Part shown: positions 34,021-43,328 of the stretch, piece by piece
Layout: each line of letters opens with the position of its first letter
Position numbering within the stretch: the stretch's first letter is position 1
Source of the DNA: JAWHTC01 sp032586155
GTDB lineage: Bacteria; Pseudomonadota; Alphaproteobacteria; Rhodobacterales; Rhodobacteraceae
Length of the DNA stretch: 64,000 bases
Assembly: GCF_032586155.1 (NCBI RefSeq)
Contig: NZ_JAWHTC010000002.1
Coordinates: forward strand, 62,001 to 126,000
Direction: 5' to 3'
Position numbers and translations under genes: made by a program
Notes under the pieces: model-generated
The model's input: the letters and a program-made list of their open reading frames with translations, nothing else
Told to the model about the DNA's origin: nothing
Database searches by the model: none

Positions 34021-35718
34021 TCAAACCGGCAGACCAACCACGAAACGTGCGCCCAGTGGATCGCTGGTGATGTCGGCATCCGTCGGGCGGATGTTCTCAG
34101 CCCAGATCACACCGTCATGGGCTTCGATGATCTGTTTCGAAATCGCCAGGCCAAGGCCCGAGTTGTTGCCGAACTGACCCTCGGGGCGCTCGGAATAGAA
34201 CCGCTTGAAGACCTTCTGCAACGCCTCTTCCGGGATGCCCGGACCGGTATCCTCGACCACCACCAGCACCCGGTTCTCCCGCTGCCTGGCCCATACACGA
34301 ATGGCATCGCCATCCTCGCAGAACGAGGTCGCGTTGGTGATCAGGTTGACAAAGACTTGCGCCAACCGCGCCTCGAGCCCGTCGATGATGATCGGTTCGC
34401 TCGGCAGGTCGGTGATGAACTCGACCCCCTTGGAACTGGCATCCTCGCCTAGGAACTGGCACAGGTTGCCCAGCATCTTCAGCAGATCAAAGCTCTCCTG
34501 CTCTTCCTTGACCAGTTCACTATCCAGACGCGACGCATTCGAGATGTCGCTGACCAGCCGGTCCAGGCGGCGCACGTCATGCTCGATCACATCGAGAAGC
34601 TTGTTGCGCTGCTCTTCTTTCTTGACCATGCGCAGGCTGCCCACGGCGCTGCGCAGGCTGGCAAGCGGGTTCTTGATTTCGTGCGCCACGTCGGCGGCGA
34701 ATTGTTCGTTGCCGTCGATCCGATCGTAAAGCGCGCTCACCATGCCGCGTAATGCCCCGGACAGGCGGCCAACCTCATCAGGCCGCGCGGTCAGGTCGGG
34801 AATTCGAATACGCCCGCCCGCCTTCTTGTGGCGGTTGTCCTTGTCGCGGCCAATTTCGGCCGCCTCTGCCAGGTCGCTCAACGGGTTGGCAATGGTCGAG
34901 GCCAGAACAAGGCTCAGCCCAATCGACACCACAATGCCCACCACGAACATGCGCAGCACCCGCTCGCGCTCGGCCCGAACCAACCGGTCGATTTCACCGC
35001 TCGTCGAGGCCAGCGCCACCACCGCCACTGTCGCACTGCCCTGCATCACCGGCGTTGAGACCATGTAGACCCGGCCCTCGCCCTCGCTGCCCGGGGCAAG
35101 CTGCGGACCGTTAACAAGCGTCGGAGCCACCATGTCGCGCGCCTGATCTTCAACCGCAATCAGCGGCTTGGCCAGCTTGTCGCCAACAAAGAACCCGGCG
35201 CTTTTTTCCCACAGCCAGGACAGACCATCGGTCAGATAAGTGTTGGTGCCTTCATCGACGTCATCGACCAGGCCCTTGATCCCGCGCCCGCCGGCCGTCC
35301 CAACCAGTGTACCCGAGGTATCGAACAGGAAGACCTGCACACCGCGGCGCATATCCAGACCGCGCAGCGTGGCATTGACGTTGATCCCGTCACCGGCAGC
35401 AATGTTGACCGGTGCCACGCCTTGCATCTGCACTTCGAACGTGTCGGCAATCAGTTCAGCCTCGCTCACCAACCCGCGAGTGCGTTGCATGGCCAGCCCG
35501 TCGCGCGACGAGTTGAGAAAGAAGATCCCGGCGACAAGGATATTCAGGGCAATCAGGTTGAAAGTGATGATCTTCCGCGCCAGCGGCGACCGGCGCAACG
35601 AGAAAAAGCCGCGGTTCTCGCGGCTGACGCGCATCTCGTCGTCAACATTGGCATTCGGGGCGACGAAATCGTCGCCCAGAACAATGTCACCATCACGGTC
35701 TGCCACCATGTCGCGCAC
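34021..35718 (-). CDS. chvG: Sensor histidine kinase ChvG
   Basis: The 565-residue inner-membrane kinase has one membrane segment near residue 55 (NLIALNILVAGIFFL), a periplasmic sensing domain to about residue 260, a second segment (MFVVGIVVSIGLSLVLAS), a HAMP region, the phosphorylated His in AADVAHEIKNPLASL, and the ATPase boxes VFVNLITNATSF and EDTGPGIP with NSGLGLAISK. It phosphorylates ChvI in response to acid or envelope stress. GTG 35718 is favoured because AGGA stands five bases before it; ATG 35709 has no such site. Confidence 0.93.
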   Translation of the reverse strand: MRDMVADRDGDIVLGDDFVAPNANVDDEMRVSRENRGFFSLRRSPLARKIITFNLIALNILVAGIFFLNSSRDGLAMQRTRGLVSEAELIADTFEVQMQGVAPVNIAAGDGINVNATLRGLDMRRGVQVFLFDTSGTLVGTAGGRGIKGLVDDVDEGTNTYLTDGLSWLWEKSAGFFVGDKLAKPLIAVEDQARDMVAPTLVNGPQLAPGSEGEGRVYMVSTPVMQGSATVAVVALASTSGEIDRLVRAERERVLRMFVVGIVVSIGLSLVLASTIANPLSDLAEAAEIGRDKDNRHKKAGGRIRIPDLTARPDEVGRLSGALRGMVSALYDRIDGNEQFAADVAHEIKNPLASLRSAVGSLRMVKKEEQRNKLLDVIEHDVRRLDRLVSDISNASRLDSELVKEEQESFDLLKMLGNLCQFLGEDASSKGVEFITDLPSEPIIIDGLEARLAQVFVNLITNATSFCEDGDAIRVWARQRENRVLVVVEDTGPGIPEEALQKVFKRFYSERPEGQFGNNSGLGLAISKQIIEAHDGVIWAENIRPTDADITSDPLGARFVVGLPV

Positions 35719-35767
35719 GTCGATCCTTTCGATCAGGCTTCCTGCCCGCGGCTGCTACTCTGCGCCG

Positions 35768-36469
35768 TCACTCTTCGTTGTAACGGTATCCGATCCCGTA
35801 AAGCGTCTCAATCGCCGAGAACTCGGGGTCGACGCTGCGCATCTTCTTACGCAGGCGCTTGATATGGCTGTCGATGGTGCGGTCGTCGACATAGACCTGA
35901 TCGTCATACGCCACGTCCATCAGCTGGTCGCGACTTTTAACAAAACCGGGACGCTGGGCCAGTGCCTGCAACAACAGGAATTCGGTCACGGTCAGCGAAA
36001 CGTCCTTGCCCTTCCAGGCCACCGAGTGACGCAGCGGGTCCATCCGCAGATCGCCGCGATCCATCACCTTGGTTTCTTCGGTGTCCCCGACGATATCGCC
36101 ATCCACCGCTTCCTGGCGACGCAGCAGCGCCCGGATACGTTCCACCAGCAAACGCTGGCTGAAGGGTTTCTTGACGTAATCGTCCGCCCCCATGCGCAGG
36201 CCCAAAACCTCGTCGATTTCGTCATCTTTCGAGGTTAGGAAAATCACCGGCATAGTGGTTTTCTGCCGCAAACGTTGGAGCAGGTCCATTCCATCCATAC
36301 GCGGCATCTTGATATCCAGAACCGCCATATCGGGTAGTTTTCGGTTAAACGCGTCCAGCGCCTGCTGGCCGTCGTGATAGGTTTCGACCTCAAATCCCTC
36401 TGCCTCAAGGGTCATGGCCACCGATGTCAGAATATTCCTGTCATCGTCCACAAGGGCGATTTTCGACAT
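35768..36469 (-). CDS. chvI: OmpR-family response regulator ChvI
   Basis: The 233-residue regulator has a receiver domain with phosphorylated Asp in MAVLDIKMPRMDG (D52), the acidic pocket ALVDDD, and Lys in DYVKKPFS, then an OmpR-type winged helix (SLTVTEFLLLQALAQRPG; VDDRTIDSHIKRLRKKM). It is the first gene of the chvI-chvG-hprK-rapZ-EIIA-HPr block and lies divergent from pckA, a conserved arrangement in alphaproteobacteria where ChvI influences pckA expression. Confidence 0.95.
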   Translation of the reverse strand: MSKIALVDDDRNILTSVAMTLEAEGFEVETYHDGQQALDAFNRKLPDMAVLDIKMPRMDGMDLLQRLRQKTTMPVIFLTSKDDEIDEVLGLRMGADDYVKKPFSQRLLVERIRALLRRQEAVDGDIVGDTEETKVMDRGDLRMDPLRHSVAWKGKDVSLTVTEFLLLQALAQRPGFVKSRDQLMDVAYDDQVYVDDRTIDSHIKRLRKKMRSVDPEFSAIETLYGIGYRYNEE

Positions 36470-36640
36470 TATAATTGTCCTTATTGCTGCTCGTTATGCC
36501 TGTTTTTTCAGGCACAATCCCCTTTTTCCTCTTTACAATCAATCCCAAACTGCGAATCAGCCGGGTTTTCCCCACGATTGTGACGCGAAAAACGCTTAGG
36601 AATGGCTAAATTGCCTCACATTCTGTTTCAGATCGGAAAC

Positions 36641-36672
36641 TGGTTGCGCTAAAACCGGTGTGGTTGCGCTAA
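36641..36672. promoter_or_regulatory. Direct repeat in the chvI-pckA divergent region
   Basis: tggttgcgctaa occurs at 36641-36652 and 36661-36672, 20 bases apart on the same strand. The gap between chvI and pckA is 362 bases and holds no gene. OmpR-type regulators bind tandem direct repeats, so this may be a ChvI site. An inverted pair gtttc-N6-gaaac at 36625-36640 touches its left side. Confidence 0.5.
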
Positions 36673-36831
36673 CTGCGGCAAAACCATCCTGTTCCCATTT
36701 GCTCAGGCCATGTTATGAGGCCGCACCGGGCCCGTCGGGCTTCGGTCGACCGGGTGTTGTGCCCGGATCGCAAGACATGACCAAGGACCAGGATCCGCGC
36801 CATACGCGGGCATATCAGGAGCAATTGAAAC

Positions 36832-38430
36832 ATGACATCTGGACGGGTAAACCCGAACTTCCGGCTCGAGGATCAAGGCATCGCGGGGCTGGGCAATGTC
36901 AGCTACAATCTCATGGAGCCCGCGCTGATCGAAGCCGCGCTCAAGAACGGTGAAGGCCATCTCGGCAATGGCGGCACCTTTCTGGTGTCCACCGGCAAAT
37001 TCACCGGCCGCTCGCCCAAGGACAAGCATGTCGTCAAGACCGCATCGGTGGCTGACAGCATTTGGTGGGAAAACAACGCCGCAATGTCGGAACAAGGCTT
37101 TGACGTTCTTTACGAAGACATGCTCACCCACATGAAGGGCAAGGACTATTATGTTCAGGACCTTGTTGGCGGTGCCGACCCCGAATTTGCGATCAACGTG
37201 CGGTTCGTCTCGGAACTGGCCTGGCACAACCTCTTCATCCGTCACCTGATGCGCCGCCCGTCGCGCGAGGCGCTTGATGGTTACGTTTCGGATTTCACCG
37301 TCATCAACTGCCCCAGCTTCCAGGCCGACCCGGCCAGGCATGACTGCCGCAGCGAAACCGTGATCGCGATGAATTTCGACCGCAAGATTATCCTGATCGG
37401 CGGCACCGAATATGCCGGCGAGAACAAGAAATCGGTCTTTACCCTGCTGAACTACATGCTGCCGGAAAAAGGTGTCATGCCGATGCATTGCTCGGCCAAT
37501 CACGCTGCCGGAAACCCGGTCGACACCGCCGTGTTCTTCGGCCTGTCGGGCACTGGCAAGACCACGCTGTCGGCCGACCCGGCCCGCACCCTGATCGGCG
37601 ACGACGAACATGGCTGGTCCGACACCGGCGCGTTCAATTTTGAGGGCGGCTGCTATGCCAAGACCATCGGTCTCGACCCCGAGGCCGAGCCGGAAATCTA
37701 TAACACCTGCTCGATGTTCGGCACCGTAATCGAGAACATGGTCTATGACGAAGAGACCAAGGAACTCGACTTCAACGACGATAGCCTCACCGCCAACATG
37801 CGCTGCGCCTATCCGCTGGAAGCGATCCCGAATGCCTCGGACACTGCGATTGGCGGGCACCCGAAAAACATCATCATGCTGACCTGTGATGCGTTCGGCG
37901 TGCTGCCTCCCATCGCCCGGCTGACCCCGGCACAGGCGATGTATCACTTCCTCTCGGGCTTCACCGCCAAGGTCGCCGGAACCGAGCGTGGCGTGACCGA
38001 GCCGCAGCCGACCTTCTCGACCTGTTTCGGCGCGCCCTTCATGCCGCGCCGCCCCGAGGCCTATGGCAACCTCTTGCGTGAAAAAATCGCCACCCATGGC
38101 GCAACCTGCTGGCTGGTCAACACCGGCTGGACCGGCGGTGCCCACGGCGTTGGCTCGCGGATGCCGATCAAGGCAACCCGTGCGCTTCTGACCGCCGCTC
38201 TGGACGGCTCGCTGAACGAGGCCACCTTCCGCAAGGATCCGAATTTCGGCTTCGACGTACCGGTGACGGTTCCGGGTGTTGACGCCGGTCTTTTGGATCC
38301 CCGCTCGACCTGGGAAGACAAAGACGCCTATGACGCCGCCGCAGCCAAGCTGGTGGGCATGTTCGCCGATAATTTCGAGCAATACCTGCCCTACATCGAC
38401 GAGGACGTGAAAGCGGCCACCATCGGGTAA
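36832..38430 (+). CDS. pckA: ATP-dependent phosphoenolpyruvate carboxykinase
   Basis: The 532-residue enzyme converts oxaloacetate and ATP to phosphoenolpyruvate, CO2 and ADP, the entry to gluconeogenesis. It has STGKFTGRSPKDKHVV near the N terminus, the P-loop FFGLSGTGKTTLSADP, the metal motif GDDEHGWSD, and FEGGCYAKTIGLDPEAEPEI. The ATG has CAGGAG upstream. It is divergent from chvI and ends before a clear terminator. It would drain oxaloacetate made by the Bhc cycle. Confidence 0.97.
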   Translation: MTSGRVNPNFRLEDQGIAGLGNVSYNLMEPALIEAALKNGEGHLGNGGTFLVSTGKFTGRSPKDKHVVKTASVADSIWWENNAAMSEQGFDVLYEDMLTHMKGKDYYVQDLVGGADPEFAINVRFVSELAWHNLFIRHLMRRPSREALDGYVSDFTVINCPSFQADPARHDCRSETVIAMNFDRKIILIGGTEYAGENKKSVFTLLNYMLPEKGVMPMHCSANHAAGNPVDTAVFFGLSGTGKTTLSADPARTLIGDDEHGWSDTGAFNFEGGCYAKTIGLDPEAEPEIYNTCSMFGTVIENMVYDEETKELDFNDDSLTANMRCAYPLEAIPNASDTAIGGHPKNIIMLTCDAFGVLPPIARLTPAQAMYHFLSGFTAKVAGTERGVTEPQPTFSTCFGAPFMPRRPEAYGNLLREKIATHGATCWLVNTGWTGGAHGVGSRMPIKATRALLTAALDGSLNEATFRKDPNFGFDVPVTVPGVDAGLLDPRSTWEDKDAYDAAAAKLVGMFADNFEQYLPYIDEDVKAATIG

Positions 38431-38457
38431 AGTGCGTGCAAGCACACACCCTACGTG

Positions 38458-38489
38458 AAACGCCCCGCCTGGCAACGGACGGGGCGTTT
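38458..38489 (+). terminator. Rho-independent terminator after pckA
   Basis: aaacgccccg (38458-38467) pairs with cggggcgttt (38480-38489) around a 12-base loop, followed by one more T. It begins 28 bases after the pckA stop. Confidence 0.85.
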
Positions 38490-38566
38490 TCCGTTCTGTC
38501 GCCACGTTGCAGTTGAAATCCAACGCTCCCGTCCGCACCATCACCCGACAGATCAGGAGAGCGACA

Positions 38567-40339
38567 ATGCCAATCATCACCGCAGAACATGCCGCCCTTG
38601 TCGCCGAGGTTCACGTCACCCCCGGGCAGGAGATCACCAAGGGCACCCCGATCCTGACCACCGAACTGATGAAGATGCGCCACGACATCCGCACGCCCCA
38701 TGACGCCATTGTGACCGAGGTGCATGTGATCCCGGGGGACGAGCTGCACAAGGGCACGCCCCTGGTCACCCTCGAACCCGCCACCCTTGCCGCCCCGGCC
38801 GCCGCTGAACCCGATACCGCCCGCCCGGATTTTGACGAATTCACCGCCCGCATGGCGCTCATCTCCGACGACGCCCGCGCGCAAGCGGTGGCCAAACGCC
38901 ACGCCCAGGGCCTGCGCACCGCCCGCGAAAACATCGCCGACCTGTTCGACGAGGGCAGCTTTACCGAATATGGCGCCCTGGCCGTCGCCGCCCAGCGGTC
39001 GCGCCGCCCGCTGGACGAGCTGCAGGCCCGCACCCCCGGCGATGGTATCATCTGCGGCATCGGCACCGTGAACGGACGACGTGTTGCCGCCATGGCGGTC
39101 GACTACACGGTTCTGGCCGGCACCCAGGGCTTTAACCACCATCGCAAGATGGACCGCCTGATCGAAGTTGCCGGCCGCGATGCCCTTCCCATCGTATTGT
39201 TTGCCGAGGGCGGCGGCGGGCGGCCCAACGATTATGACGTCGCCCATATCATGGCGGCTTGGCTCAATGTCACTTCGTTCCGCCACTTCGCCGCCCACAA
39301 AGGCCCCAAGATCGGCATCGCCGCCGGGTTCTGTTTTGCCGGCAATGCCGCGCTCTTCGGGGTCTGTGATGTCCGCATCGCCACCGATCGCGGTTGGATC
39401 GGCATGGGTGGTCCGGCGATGATCGAAGGCGGCGGCTTGGGCGTCGTCAAACCAACCGAGATCGGCCCATCGGACGTCCAATCAACCAATGGTGTCATCG
39501 ACATTCTGAGCGACAATGAAGAACAGGCCGTCATCGCCGCGAAAACCCTCCTCGGCCTCTCCGAGACGGGCTCGCAAGAGACCAGCAAGGAAACCCCCGC
39601 CCTGCGCGACATCGTCCCCGCCGACCGCACCCGCGCCTATGACATGCGCGTCGCCGTTCGTACGATGGCGGATGCCGACAGCTTTCTTGAGCTACGCGGC
39701 GACTTCGGCCCGGGCATGATCACCGGTTTTGCCCGCGTTCAGGGGCGCGCCGTGGGCCTTCTCGCCAACAACCCGTTGCACCTGGGCGGCGCTATCGACG
39801 CCACCGCAGGCGACAAGGCCGCGCGGTTTCTGCAACTCTGCGATGCCTGGGGCATCCCCGTTGTTACCCTCTGCGACACACCCGGCTTCATGGTCGGCCC
39901 TGCGGTCGAGGAAACCGGCCAGGTCGCCCATATCTCGCGGCTGTTTCTCGCCGGTGCACATTTCGCGCAGCCGCTTGTCACCGTGATCCTGCGCAAGGCC
40001 TACGGGCTGGGCGCCATGGCCATGGCCGGCGGCGGGCTGGACCGGCCGCATTACTGCTGCGCCTGGCCCACCGGTGAAATCGGCGCCATGGGTCTCGAAG
40101 GCGCGGTGCGTCTGGGCGCACGCGACCACCTTGCCGCGATCGCCGATCCCGCCGAACGCGAAGCCGAATACCAGCGCCTCGTCGACGAGCTTTACGAACG
40201 TGGCAAGGCGCTCAACGCCGCCAGCCTGCTGGAATTCGACGCCGTAATCGACCCGGCTACAACACGCGAGATGATCACGCGGGCGCTCGACTCTGCCGGG
40301 CCCTGCCATCCCGGGCCGCGCTATGTCGATGCGTGGTGA
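38567..40339 (+). CDS. Acyl-CoA carboxylase: biotinyl domain fused to carboxyltransferase
   Basis: The 591-residue protein starts with a short biotinyl-lipoyl domain whose ELMKMRHD carries the lysine to be biotinylated, followed from about residue 95 by both halves of an acyl-CoA carboxylase carboxyltransferase (VDYTVLAGTQGFNHHRKMDR; AAGFCFAGNAALFG; CDTPGFMVGPAVEETGQ; AMAGGGLDRPHYCCAWPTGE). A biotin carboxylase must come from elsewhere in the genome. ATG 38567 has AGGAGA upstream. The usual arrangement puts biotin on the carboxylase subunit, so this order is unusual. Substrate is unknown. Confidence 0.83.
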   Translation: MPIITAEHAALVAEVHVTPGQEITKGTPILTTELMKMRHDIRTPHDAIVTEVHVIPGDELHKGTPLVTLEPATLAAPAAAEPDTARPDFDEFTARMALISDDARAQAVAKRHAQGLRTARENIADLFDEGSFTEYGALAVAAQRSRRPLDELQARTPGDGIICGIGTVNGRRVAAMAVDYTVLAGTQGFNHHRKMDRLIEVAGRDALPIVLFAEGGGGRPNDYDVAHIMAAWLNVTSFRHFAAHKGPKIGIAAGFCFAGNAALFGVCDVRIATDRGWIGMGGPAMIEGGGLGVVKPTEIGPSDVQSTNGVIDILSDNEEQAVIAAKTLLGLSETGSQETSKETPALRDIVPADRTRAYDMRVAVRTMADADSFLELRGDFGPGMITGFARVQGRAVGLLANNPLHLGGAIDATAGDKAARFLQLCDAWGIPVVTLCDTPGFMVGPAVEETGQVAHISRLFLAGAHFAQPLVTVILRKAYGLGAMAMAGGGLDRPHYCCAWPTGEIGAMGLEGAVRLGARDHLAAIADPAEREAEYQRLVDELYERGKALNAASLLEFDAVIDPATTREMITRALDSAGPCHPGPRYVDAW

Positions 40340-40394
40340 GCAAAATCCCACGCAGGACGGGCGTCAGCCCACCGCCACCGGCATTGCCACACAC

Positions 40395-41462
40395 TTAATA
40401 AGGCATCGGATGCGCCCGATGCGCCGTGTCGATCTCGTCCAGAACTTCATCCGTCAAAGTCACATCCGCCGCCCCCAATGCGACTTCAAGCTGATCCATC
40501 GTCGTTGCTCCGAAGATCGGAATGCAGGTAAACGGCCGCGTCAACTGCCAGGCCAACGCCATCTGCGCCGGGTCCAGCCCATGACGCATGGCGATGTCCA
40601 GATAGGCCGCCACCGCATCAAACACTCTCGGTGTCACCCGCCCCCCGAGGTCGGTGGAACCGGTCTTCTCTCTGGCCACCGCCATGCGTGAGTCGTCCGG
40701 CATTGCTTCGTCCTGATATTTCCCCGTCAGCAGCCCCGTCGCCAGAGGTGAAAACGCCAAGAGCGGCACATCTTCCATCACGCTCAGCTCGGCCCAGTCG
40801 GTATCGAACAACCGACAGAGCAGCGAGTATTCGTTCTGAATCGTCGCCACCCGTGGTCCGCCCGTCCGCTCGGCCCCGGCCAGCCACTGTGCCGTGCCCC
40901 AGGCGCTTTCGTTCGACAGGCCAAAGGCGCGGATGCGGCCCTTTTCCACCTCGCGCGCCAAGGCACCAAGGATGTCATCGATCTCACCATTCACCGCCTC
41001 GCGGCTTTCACTGCGCGGATCGTAGGTCCAGTTCTTGCGAAACATGTATGAGCCGCGATTGGGCCAGTGCAGTTGATACAGATCGATCACATCGGTCTGC
41101 AATCGCTTCAGACTGCCCTCGACCGCCTCGGGCACGGTTTCCGGCGTGATCCGCGGCGTGCCCCCAGGAATCGCCGCCGAACCTTCACCCAGATGCTTGG
41201 TGGCGATCACAACCTCGTTTCGCCTTCCCGAAGAGGCACACCAATTGCCGATGATTTCCTCGGTCCGCCCCAAGGTTTCAAACTTCACCGGGTTGACCGG
41301 GTACATATGCGCCGTGTCGATGAAATCGACACCATGTTCCAGCGCCATGTCGATCTGTCGGAACGCTCCGTCTTCGGGCGTCTGCGTGCCCCATGTCATC
41401 GAGCCGAGACACAACTCGGACACGTCGATGAGGCCACCGGCCAGCTTTACCCTGCGCATCAT
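40395..41462 (-). CDS. Aldo/keto reductase
   Basis: The 355-residue enzyme is an NADPH-dependent AKR of the Tas/YajO type: CLGSMTWGTQTPEDGAFRQ, catalytic DTAHMYPVNP (Asp, Tyr), IATKHLG with Lys, VIDLYQLHWPNRG with His, and SPLATGLLTGKY. Two ATG codons stand together at 41462 and 41459; the ribosome site AAAGGG suits either. It stands alone between converging carboxyltransferase and the upstream diguanylate cyclase. Substrate is unknown. Confidence 0.88.
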   Translation of the reverse strand: MMRRVKLAGGLIDVSELCLGSMTWGTQTPEDGAFRQIDMALEHGVDFIDTAHMYPVNPVKFETLGRTEEIIGNWCASSGRRNEVVIATKHLGEGSAAIPGGTPRITPETVPEAVEGSLKRLQTDVIDLYQLHWPNRGSYMFRKNWTYDPRSESREAVNGEIDDILGALAREVEKGRIRAFGLSNESAWGTAQWLAGAERTGGPRVATIQNEYSLLCRLFDTDWAELSVMEDVPLLAFSPLATGLLTGKYQDEAMPDDSRMAVAREKTGSTDLGGRVTPRVFDAVAAYLDIAMRHGLDPAQMALAWQLTRPFTCIPIFGATTMDQLEVALGAADVTLTDEVLDEIDTAHRAHPMPY

Positions 41463-41576
41463 TATTGCCCTTTTCCACGTTTTTCGGGCACTCTAGGGGT
41501 CTGTGCAGGTGACCTCAACCAACGACCCGGTCAATGGCGCATCTCATCCTCGCCATCAAGATCCTCACGCTCTGCC

Positions 41577-42605
41577 TCAGGTCCGGCCACTGGCGCGATC
41601 GCTCCCCCCTTCATCTTCGCGCATTTGCGGGGAGAAAAACGTGTGACAAGCCCGGCCCTTGTGTTTCGAGGCATAGAGCGCAAGGTCAGCGTCCCCCAGC
41701 ATTTGCGCCGCATCCAGCCTGTCGTAGTGACTGGATAGCACGGTGCCTGCACTGGCCGAGATTTGCGCGGTCTGGTCACCGAACGCAATCGGCCGCTCCA
41801 ACTGCTTGATCAGGCGCGACGCGGTGATGTCCAGCCGCTTGCGATCAATCAGCCCGTCGAACAGAAGAACGAATTCGTCACCGCCTACCCGTGCCACCGT
41901 GTCATCTTGCCGGGTTTCTTCAACCATGATCCGTGCCACCTGCTGCAACACGTGATCGCCCGCCGCGTGACCCATTGTGTCATTCACCGCCTTGAAGAAA
42001 TCAAGATCCATGTACATCACCGCGAAAGGCCGCCCGGATTCGATCATCCGTTCCAGCACGTGATCCATCGCCCGGCGGTTCTTGAGCCCGGTCAGCGTGT
42101 CGGTGAACGCCTGTTCCTCCGCTGCGATCATTGCGCTTTGAAGCTGTGTGTTCAGCTTGCGCGATGCGTCCATCGCCGCCGATTTCGCCTCAACCAGGTA
42201 GAGCATTTCAATGGTCAGGTCAGTGGCCGGGAAATCCGCCGCCAACAATTCGTAATCGCGCACCGCATCCAGGATCGAGATACCAAAGGACAGGTTCACC
42301 ACCGCGCAACCCATCCCATCCCCGGGCAACGGCATCAGCACCCCCTTGAGCGCGGTCGTGCGCCCCTCGCGGAACCTCAGTTGCAATTTCAAGCCGCCGG
42401 CCCGCAACAACTCGCCCATGTTGCGGACGTCGCGTGGCCGGCGTAGCTCGAACAGTTCCAAGAACCGCTGGCCTGCCATCGGCTCATCCGGCCGCAGTTT
42501 CTGCAGGGTCGGCCCAGCATGCAGTATGTGGCCACTGTCATCGACGATGACATGCATCGGACACAGCGTGTCAAAAATCGGACTCCAGGCGTCAATTTGG
42601 TCCAT
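41577..42605 (-). CDS. HNOBA-domain diguanylate cyclase
   Basis: The 342-residue protein has an N-terminal heme-NO-binding-associated (HNOBA) domain recognisable by FDTLCPMHVIVDDSG, LFELRRPRDV and MLYLVEAKSAAMDASRKL, as in soluble guanylate cyclase, then a GGDEF domain (TDTLTGLKNRRAM; ARVGGDEFVLLF). The GGDEF motif is intact and the inhibitory site RxxD is present as RQDD five residues before it, so active, product-inhibited c-di-GMP synthesis is expected. It starts four bases after the H-NOX stop, so the two proteins form a sensor-output pair. Confidence 0.9.
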   Translation of the reverse strand: MDQIDAWSPIFDTLCPMHVIVDDSGHILHAGPTLQKLRPDEPMAGQRFLELFELRRPRDVRNMGELLRAGGLKLQLRFREGRTTALKGVLMPLPGDGMGCAVVNLSFGISILDAVRDYELLAADFPATDLTIEMLYLVEAKSAAMDASRKLNTQLQSAMIAAEEQAFTDTLTGLKNRRAMDHVLERMIESGRPFAVMYMDLDFFKAVNDTMGHAAGDHVLQQVARIMVEETRQDDTVARVGGDEFVLLFDGLIDRKRLDITASRLIKQLERPIAFGDQTAQISASAGTVLSSHYDRLDAAQMLGDADLALYASKHKGRACHTFFSPQMREDEGGSDRASGRT

Positions 42606-42608
42606 GGC

Positions 42609-43214
42609 CTAGCCTGCCTCCCGACTGACGGCCGCCCCCGCGCCCAACTCAAAATGCCGGCCCGAGGCATAGCCCGCCTCGATCAGGGTGATATCAACCA
42701 CTCCGAACCCGCGCTGACCGCCACGATGATCCAGCAGCACCAGCGCACCATAATCATCCGCCAGGGTGCGCAGCATACCGATCATCACATGGCCGAAACC
42801 GCCAATCCGCGCACTGACTGTCAGGCTGAATCGATTGCTGGCATGTTCACGCAATTCCAATTGCGGCAGGTCCAGATCGGCCACTGCCAGCCGGGCCCGG
42901 TCCGGCAGGTCATCCAGCGAATGCAGGAATTCGACGAAATCCTCGCCGCCGAACCGCAACAACCGCCGCACGGCCTCGGCGTTGGGATGGCTGACCAGAT
43001 AGGTGCCAATATCTTCCAAAACCTCATCACGGGCCTTTTCCAACTCGACACAGGCGGCCTGCAACACCCGATCGGTCAGGGCTTCTTCATAGACCAGCAT
43101 GGCCTCGAACTCGGTAAAGCCGAGGTCGGCGGCATGGACAACCCGCTGCCAGCAACCAATGCCGTAAGTGTCGGCCACAAACCGTTGGATCGTCCTGTTG
43201 ACCAGTCCGTGCAT
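42609..43214 (-). CDS. H-NOX (heme-NO-binding) domain protein, proximal His missing
   Basis: The 201-residue protein has the H-NOX start MHGLVNRTIQRFVADTYG and the later VEFLHSLDDLPDRARLAV segment. In canonical members the corresponding helix reads LDxLHxxL, and that His (H102-H105) binds heme. Here the position is Pro104, with Asp next to it. The YxSxR heme-propionate motif is TVSAR, losing the Tyr. ATG 43214 is preferred over a TTG at 43238. It precedes the HNOBA cyclase. It may bind heme differently or sense another signal. Confidence 0.85.
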   Translation of the reverse strand: MHGLVNRTIQRFVADTYGIGCWQRVVHAADLGFTEFEAMLVYEEALTDRVLQAACVELEKARDEVLEDIGTYLVSHPNAEAVRRLLRFGGEDFVEFLHSLDDLPDRARLAVADLDLPQLELREHASNRFSLTVSARIGGFGHVMIGMLRTLADDYGALVLLDHRGGQRGFGVVDITLIEAGYASGRHFELGAGAAVSREAG

Positions 43215-43328
43215 GTGCAGGGTCCACCCGTGTTCCAATTGCCGATCAGCATGGCGCGGCGGCGCTTAACAAACCCTCAATATTCTCAATTGTCGGCAAA
43301 TTTCCGCAAGCCCTGACACGCGGTCCGA

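Noticed and set aside
36703..38580. A 625-residue minus-strand frame
   Set aside because: It is antisense to pckA, which is certain.
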